Shown here: piece by piece, positions 58,122-64,000 of the stretch
How the letters are laid out: each line of letters starts with the position of its first letter
Position numbering within the stretch: the stretch's first letter is position 1
NCBI GenBank assembly: GCA_037447605.1
Contig: CM074806.1
Coordinates: forward strand, 3,949,755 to 4,013,754
Source: Zygnema circumcarinatum
Lineage: Eukaryota > Streptophyta > Zygnematophyceae > Zygnematales > Zygnemataceae
Reading direction: 5' to 3'
DNA: 64,000 bases
Made by a program: the position numbers and the translations under genes
The notes under the pieces: generated by a model
What the model saw: the letters and a program-made list of their open reading frames with translations, nothing else
The model's database searches: none
Told to the model about the DNA's origin: nothing

Positions 58122-58937
58122 GGGGTTTACAATCCTTACCTAAAAACAAAGAGTAACAGTGCGGCTGCTTTTAGGGCTGATTTGCAGGATTGATGGTACA
58201 GTTTCGGATCCTAGAGTGTAGAATTTCCCCAATTTCCCTAAGCCCCAATGTGTAATTACATTCTTAGATTGTGGCAATAGCCTTCATTGCTTCGCTCACT
58301 CTTTCCCAATATATGACCAACTGACCACCACACAAGTTAACTTGAACAATTGACAACATTGCCATTGCTCCATTCATGGCTATTCATTCCATTACTCATT
58401 ATTCGAATCCCTCCCTACACATGAGCCCATCGATTTCCATTCTTGCAAAACAGCCCCTCGTATCCCCTGACATCGCATGCTGTTCTCGATATAACCATGA
58501 GGGCAAAAATGGTATACTGATTGGAAATTTATTGAGACAAGCCATATGGCCCACAACCCCTTATCAAGCCCAACTTTGGAGAAACTTCCACCGCTGGCTA
58601 GGGGGTTCTTTCTAACCAATATAACAAAATCAGTGGAATGCTGCCCCACTTCAATTCTTGTTACAGGATGGATGGATGGATGGATGGATGAATTTCTTCA
58701 CATCTGCAGGATACTGGTTCGAAGAAGGCTGCTGCAATACCAGCCATGCCGGCTGAACCCTTCAACGTGCGCCTTCGAGGGACCCAAAAAAAAAAAGAAT
58801 GGGCATAGCGAATGGGTTTTGGTTTCCTAATGGCTGAGGTGGCGGCGGGAAATTTGAGCCTTTTAATCAAATAAGTTGGGATTCAACCAATCTCTGTCCA
58901 AACAAGTCAACCGGAATAGAGAAGCAGTTAGCTGCTG

Positions 58938-61390
58938 TCAGTGACTCATACGGCATGATGCCTTATCATTGAAGAGGTCGGCTAGCAATTCTGCAGAGAG
59001 CAGCCTTTCATCACATTCTTCAGGACTGAACCGCTCTTCATTTTTGGTAGCAACAACAAACGTCCTTAAGAAAAAGATGTCGACTAGAGTCTAGGCCGCA
59101 GCATATAGTCTAGCTGGCCATGAGCAATACAAAAGGGAACAGGTGGAAAAGGGTACTCACTTTGAAATGTCATCCAAATGGTCTTCAAAATCAACAACCC
59201 TTCGATACCTCTCCTCTGCCACATAGTCAATTAAGAGCTCCGGCGCAGTGGGGTCGCTTAGTGTCAACTCCGCCGAACTGCTCCCCCCAGAGTTCTTTGC
59301 TTGCCTCCATACTTTACTTGAATCGTAAATGTACAACTGCATCAAACTCCCAAACTTGGAAAAGTTGTGAACGGTAGAAGGACCTCAGAAGCTGAATCTT
59401 GAAGGCTAACCCAACAACAATCTTCAGTGAACTCACTTTACTGAAAGAGCTCTAGCCCTACCCCCTAAGAGCAGAGCGAAAAATAATCATGTGTTCAGAA
59501 CTCAGAAAGTGGAGCTATATTCAACTACCTGCAGAGCTGGTTGGCTAACTTTACTCTCCACCGCCTCTGTCAGCAGTTCACTGTCCACCTGGCACCACAC
59601 AGTTAGCACACGGTATTAGACCTAATATGATGCAATACAGAGAAAGGGCGTGCATGGGAAATAAGGTAATTAACTACAGATGAGAAAGAGCATGCCTTTG
59701 GCAAAGAAGGCTGGGTGATTAAACGCAGACAACAAAGGTTGAATTGTAGTGATGGTTGCGTGCGTATGCTTCCTACACCTAAAGAACTGATATAAAAGAC
59801 ATTCCGACATCTCGCACGGGCCAGTTGCACTATAAACATGAGGCAGAATCCATACCAGAAGCACACACGCCTGTGGACAATACTTCGCCACATGGTCGCC
59901 TATCCTCCGTGGGACCGGCCCAAGTTCACGATCACTATAAAGTTCATTTGCATAGTAATAGCCCACTATCGAAAGGTTCTTCTGCTGCAGAAGGCAGTAC
60001 TCCTCCACCTGAATTAAATGTCAGCACAGCATCAGACCAAGGCGGGGTTATTTAGATGACGAGAATACACGTAATTGCAGCCAAAAAGGTGCAACCTCAC
60101 TAGAGGAGTACATCCCATTGAGATCAGATATCCTGACACTAACAGGATGCATTAAATAATCTGCAATGGAACCATATCTGTTCCGAGTCCCGGTAGAACA
60201 CGACTTAGGAACCAAATCTGAGTACCAACAACGTCGAGGAAGAACCTTCTTCCTTTCAACAACATATATAAAGTGCTGCGTTTTTTTTCATCGACAAAAG
60301 CTATGCTTTGCGTAAAAACAGCAGTAAACTATTTGTTTGTGATGGAAGAGATTTATCACAAATAACCTAGCCTTACTGCGTGCGACGCCTTATGTGTTTC
60401 TCAACATAAAGTCCTAGCGCAGAGGTATCTGCATGCGATCTTTAACTGCCTTCCCCATTGCCCATGCTACCCGTCCAAAGCCTTCTTACATTTAAAAACC
60501 CAAAGGGCTGTCGCTTACATAAACCATAGGAACATACTGCGGAGAGCTGATTTCAGTGAAATGATTAATTAGACTTGAAACTGCCAGTTGCTTCGCCTGA
60601 CCTAAACAATCATAAACCAGGTTTATCCCTTGCATTGAAAGCATGTCCTGAAACTGGCTATGGGTATGTTTTGAAATTGAAGAAAGGGTTTGCGCGTTTG
60701 CACAATGTAAACAACGTACTATATCCTTCCAGTAATGTGAATGCCCTATGGGAAACATTTACTCCTTATTCCTAATGAGGTGAGACAGGTCAGCCATTCA
60801 TCCCACCTTGCTTCTAAATACATCAGTACGAAATATCTGCGAGCATATTCTTTTGTGTGAATAGTCAAGAAGATAGGTGTAGGGCTAACAGTACTACTCC
60901 TTAAGCTGTATCTGCTAGCAATAGCTTGTACTTCGTGGCAGACAAAGGAATTCTCACAATAGACTATGCGATAGGAAGAGATTGATGAATTAGTTGGCAT
61001 TTTAATTTAATTTTAAAGAGGACGGACAGATTTGCTTCCTCCAAATGCAGTTGGAGAATCTGATTAGGGCTGGAGCTGACGTTGAGGCCACAATTAACGC
61101 CTCAAATCATTGTGAAATAAATTCACAACTCAAGATAGGCTGATTCACACCTGGAAAACTCTCTAACGTACCTGCAAGAGTGCCATCTCGAGCATCGGTG
61201 CGAGCACAGTCCTGGAATGAAAAAGCGGAACGGAATCTTCCACTACAACGGAGGCCGGAGTGCTCTCACTGCCGGCAGAAGCGGATCCCAAAAGGACTCC
61301 ATGGATGGGAACTGAGGGGTGCTTGAGGGAGTGCAGCAGCAACTTCACGTAGGCGCGTTGATGGAGCTCATACACGGCCTTGCCCGCCAT
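58938..61390 (-). CDS. EMC8: ER membrane protein complex subunit 8/9 (EMC8/9)
   Basis: Five exons: 61390-61172, 60008-59856, 59588-59529, 59336-59161 and 59004-58938, giving 224 residues. Family blocks: YELHQRAYVKLLLHSLKHPS, VEDSVPLFHS and APMLEMALLQVEEYC, NLSIVGYYYANELYSDRELG, ALQLYIYDSSKVW, and YRRVVDFEDHLDDISK. It is an MPN-like fold without the JAMM metal motif. EMC8/9 is a cytosolic subunit of the EMC, which inserts tail-anchored and multi-pass proteins into the ER membrane. The last exon (KLLSAELLADLFN...) was chosen because it keeps frame and resembles the family's LFN end. Its acceptor is weak; another AG 14-15 bases downstream would give a shorter tail. A CTT/GAA repeat (61490-61550) lies in the 5' flank. 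Confidence 0.92.
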
Positions 61391-62273
61391 GAGGGCTCCC
61401 GAGACCTCTCCCGCACTGCTGCTGTAGGCGCGAGGGATGCGATCAGGAGAGAGGAGGGCCCTCACGGCTCGCCTCCTGCCTCGCCGAAGAAGACGAGGAA
61501 GATGAAGAAGAAGAAGAAGAAGAAGATGAAGCGGAGGAAGAAGCAGCTTGTCCTTTGCTTCTCTTCCTTTTTGACGGAAGACTTTGGTGGGGAAGGAGAG
61601 GGGCAGACGCACACGAGTGATGAACCTTGGGACAATGTGTTGTTGGACATGAGATAGCACATAGACATACACTTACAAGAGAGGGTAAACTATGTTGTGA
61701 GGAAAGCATCATGTTTGTGGGTATGTTGCTGTTGCTGATGATCTCAGGTTTGTTCTTAATTGTCGAGTTGTGTTTATTTGCAGCAATGGCTTGATATGTT
61801 AATAGTATGTTTAGTGAATGGGCTAAGAGAATTTCTTCAATGGAAAATTGAGATATACTCCATTGTGGCTTATAAAAGCGGAAACACATGCTCGAATGCA
61901 GAGCAAATATTCAATTCAGGCTCAAACTGGCCCAAGCCAAGGCATCAGATTTAGGTTTATTTGACTGCATGAATGACTCAAAACTAATGCACAAGCTTTC
62001 CTTCTCCATAATCACGAGAGCAAGATCAAACAAACTTGCCGAGAGATTTGACAGGGGAAATCTGCGAAGCCCAATTGAATGCCCTCCCATGGATTCCGCA
62101 GTTGCAAGGGTATAGCATGGAGGGATGTGGGGTAGCATTAAAGAGGCACGGGCACATCACGGCATTGTAGAAAAACGACGCTTTTAGCGAACACGACTAT
62201 CAACAAACCAATTCTTGGACACTGCTCAATGCTGAGAAAAGAAACCTTTAGTATGGCTGCCTGACAAAGTGGC
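61391..62273. other. Intergenic region between EMC8/9 and the SM gene
   Basis: Holds an AAGAAG-rich run at 61497-61553 in the EMC8/9 upstream region. No coding exon was recognised. Confidence 0.45.
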
Positions 62274-64000
62274 TCAATTGGGTGTTTGGGCAGTTGAAAA
62301 TGTTGGGCCGCACGTTCCCAGAAGGGCATCATAGAGAGCATCGGGCGTGAGCAGGGTGGTCCCTCCCAGCAAGATCTCTGCATCAGCTCCTCCTGCCACT
62401 GCAGCTTGAGCCTCCTTCACATCTTTGATCTGCGAAAGCAAAAGAAAGTCATGGCACATTGACTCAGTTTCACCTGCACATTCTGGAGGGAACAATTGAA
62501 AAAACTTATGGAATGGACTATCATACAGCTCATGCAGAAAAGCTTTGCAATGCGCCATGGAACCATGCAATACGTAATTCTTAATTGCACGTGGATATCA
62601 GAAGCATCCATTGGTCCCATTAAGATCCAAACAAAGACGAGTGAGCTATACACCACTTCTATCTCCTGAACCCCTCCAAACCAACTCTGATAATTGCGAA
62701 GGTTGATGGTGGGAAAATCGCTCACCTCCACAGGGGCGATGCCTCCAACTACAAAAAATATGATCACACGATTATCCGCAGGCCGCACTTTCGACTGCAA
62801 AGCTCCAACAAAGAATGCCACTAGTACCTCAGACAAATTGATGCATGAAAAGATGGATGATGTGATGTTTTTCTCCGAGGAGAAAATCGAAATAAGTTGG
62901 ACTCTCACCTCTAAGAATCCGCATTTGTTCAAGCAGCCAGTCCCATTAAGCAGCACTTTTGCGAGCCCTCTTATTTCTCAACCAGCAAACAAGCTTACAC
63001 AAGTACCTTATATGATCAAGAGAAAACGGATGAGTGATACCACACAAGAAGCTTAGAGTTTCTCTCGATCTCGCAGTCGTGCAGTGCGCACTACAGTCCC
63101 GCAGTCTACATATACTATGGTCCAGAGTTGTGCGTGGGAGCGATGCAATCATTAGACAGCATAGGTCAACCCATACCCATTGCCTCACTTTCAATACTAA
63201 AGAAAGAAAATAGTAAATGTATGACATAGCTAAACGAGTACGATGCTTCAGATTCTCACCTGACTTAGCCCCAACCTCCCAAGACCTGTCTTGATGAAGC
63301 CGCCCACTCCGGACACAACATGTTCCAAACCAGGAACTTCTGCACGACTTAGTAACCGGGCAACCAATTGTTTCAATAGGGGACGATAGCTCCCCCGACT
63401 TTCTCTTTCGCCCAATTCCTCAGGCACACCTCCCATCGACCGTAATGCTAAGCCTGACCGTGCTGAAGCAAGACTGTGTAATCTTCCGAAAACATCGTTT
63501 AGGCGATCTCGAACTTCTAGTCGAATTGCAGTTATGGAGTATTCTTTCTCCTCCTCTTCGACATCTTCCCAACCGTCCCCTCGTTTTCTCTCACCTTCAA
63601 CATCCTCTAAAGCAACTTCCTCTGCCTCTTCATACTGTGAGCCCTGGTTGACACTGCCATTCTCTGTCTCATCCACTCCCCATCCATCTCCATCCTCCCA
63701 CTCCTCTCCTGGCCATCCTTCCCCTTCTCCATTGACCCTTGCCTCTATCTCCTTACCTTGCTCATGCCCAACACCTTCCAGATTATCCAACTTTCCAGAT
63801 TTCTCTACTTTCCCCCTCACATCCTTCATCTTGCTCGAGACACCGTCTCGAACACCATCCCAAACACTTTGCAACGACAACTCCAAGCCCTCTAAGAATC
63901 CTAAGTCATGAGTTAACGGATTTGATAAAATAGCCTCCAAAATTTCATCTTTCAGAGTATACTCTTCTGGCAAGAAGGGTTCCTCAGTCAACCCCGAATA
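62274..64000 (-). CDS. SCFD2-like Sec1/Munc18 (SM) family protein, 3' part of gene
   Basis: Partial gene; the 5' end is beyond the window. Exons: from the edge 64000 to 63260, then 62794-62726 and 62429-62274, giving 321 C-terminal residues, all phase 0. Diagnostic: YSITAIRLEVRDRLNDVFGR, then GLEHVVSGVGGFIKTGLGRL, then the C-terminal SM core NRVIIFFVVGGIAPVEIKDV and AEILLGGTTLLTPDALYDAL. The plant At2g42700/SCFD2-like proteins have the same order. SM proteins bind SNAREs and promote vesicle fusion; this subfamily is little studied. An acidic low-complexity linker (Glu/Gly/Asp-rich, roughly visible residues 75-150) separates the two halves. The first and second visible exons join as GLSQ-SKVRP, keeping the family spacing. 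Confidence 0.9.

Larger units (their letters stand above)
56620..58937. other. Intergenic region with transposon remnants
   Basis: Contains the right-arm 3' flank, a block (57000-57115) that is the reverse complement of 5740-5870, a purine/pyrimidine-skewed tract with CACCCCC repeats (57520-57650), the third LINE-tail-like repeat and a zinc-knuckle remnant. CACGTG occurs at 57168. No intact gene was recognised. Confidence 0.5.

Noticed and set aside
60492-60758. 88-codon frame inside EMC8/9 intron 1
   Set aside because: Exons 1 and 2 of EMC8/9 join directly with the conserved ALLQVEEYC string, leaving no room for an extra exon, and no domain is seen.
19294-64000. A functional cluster of ER/endomembrane genes (PIG-C, TMX2, OEP61, EMC8/9, SM protein)
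   Set aside because: Genes are spread over 45 kb on both strands with unrelated genes between them; co-location is most simply chance.

Overview
This is nuclear DNA of a plant. The genes are split by GT-AG introns, and most starts sit in a (G/R)CC-ATGG context. Several products belong to plant-type families: OEP61/TPR7, FIP37, organellar mTERF proteins, an RHB1A-like RING-H2 protein and a Gag1-like clamp protein. Telomere-like CCCTAA motifs recur. The proteins are clearly diverged from flowering-plant versions, and repeats and GA/CT microsatellites are abundant. A non-angiosperm land plant or streptophyte alga is therefore plausible, but this is inference; the species cannot be read from the sequence.

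Layout, left to right: 3' end of Tudor-SN (1-1802, +); mTERF copy A (3336-4517, -); a repeat field of inverted-repeat elements (5.0-7.0 kb); an RBMX2/Ist3-like splicing factor (-); a Gag1-like clamp protein (-); the ESCRT-I subunit VPS23/TSG101 (-), head-to-head with the GPI-anchor enzyme subunit PIG-C (+); a DUF985 cupin (-), head-to-head with the m6A-writer subunit FIP37/WTAP (+) across a promoter with three CACGTG boxes; an EF-hand protein (+); a TMX2-like thioredoxin-related membrane protein (+), tail-to-tail with OEP61 (-); an RHB1A-like RING-H2 ligase (-); methionine aminopeptidase 1A (-); cytochrome b561 (-); a second repeat field (52.7-55.3 kb) with a tRNA-Cys-like sequence; mTERF copy B (55426-56619, +); EMC8/9 (-); and the 3' end of an SCFD2-like SM protein (-), cut by the window edge.

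For 15 of the 17 protein-coding genes, exon boundaries were worked out by hand from reading-frame continuity, GT/AG sites and remembered family patterns. No alignment was run. The weakest points are one FIP37 junction, the third and fourth TMX2 exons, the last EMC8 exon and the first Gag1-like exon.

The genes are mostly housekeeping and do not form one pathway, although many act at the ER and endomembranes (PIG-C, TMX2, OEP61, EMC8/9, VPS23, SM protein, b561). The most unusual structure is a 1.5 kb inverted duplication carrying two intact mTERF genes about 51 kb apart, whose homology stops in telomere-like repeats. Beside copy B lies a tRNA-like sequence within duplicated low-complexity DNA. 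A family of short elements with 28-bp terminal inverted repeats has full-length members in both repeat fields. No clearly novel multi-gene system was found.
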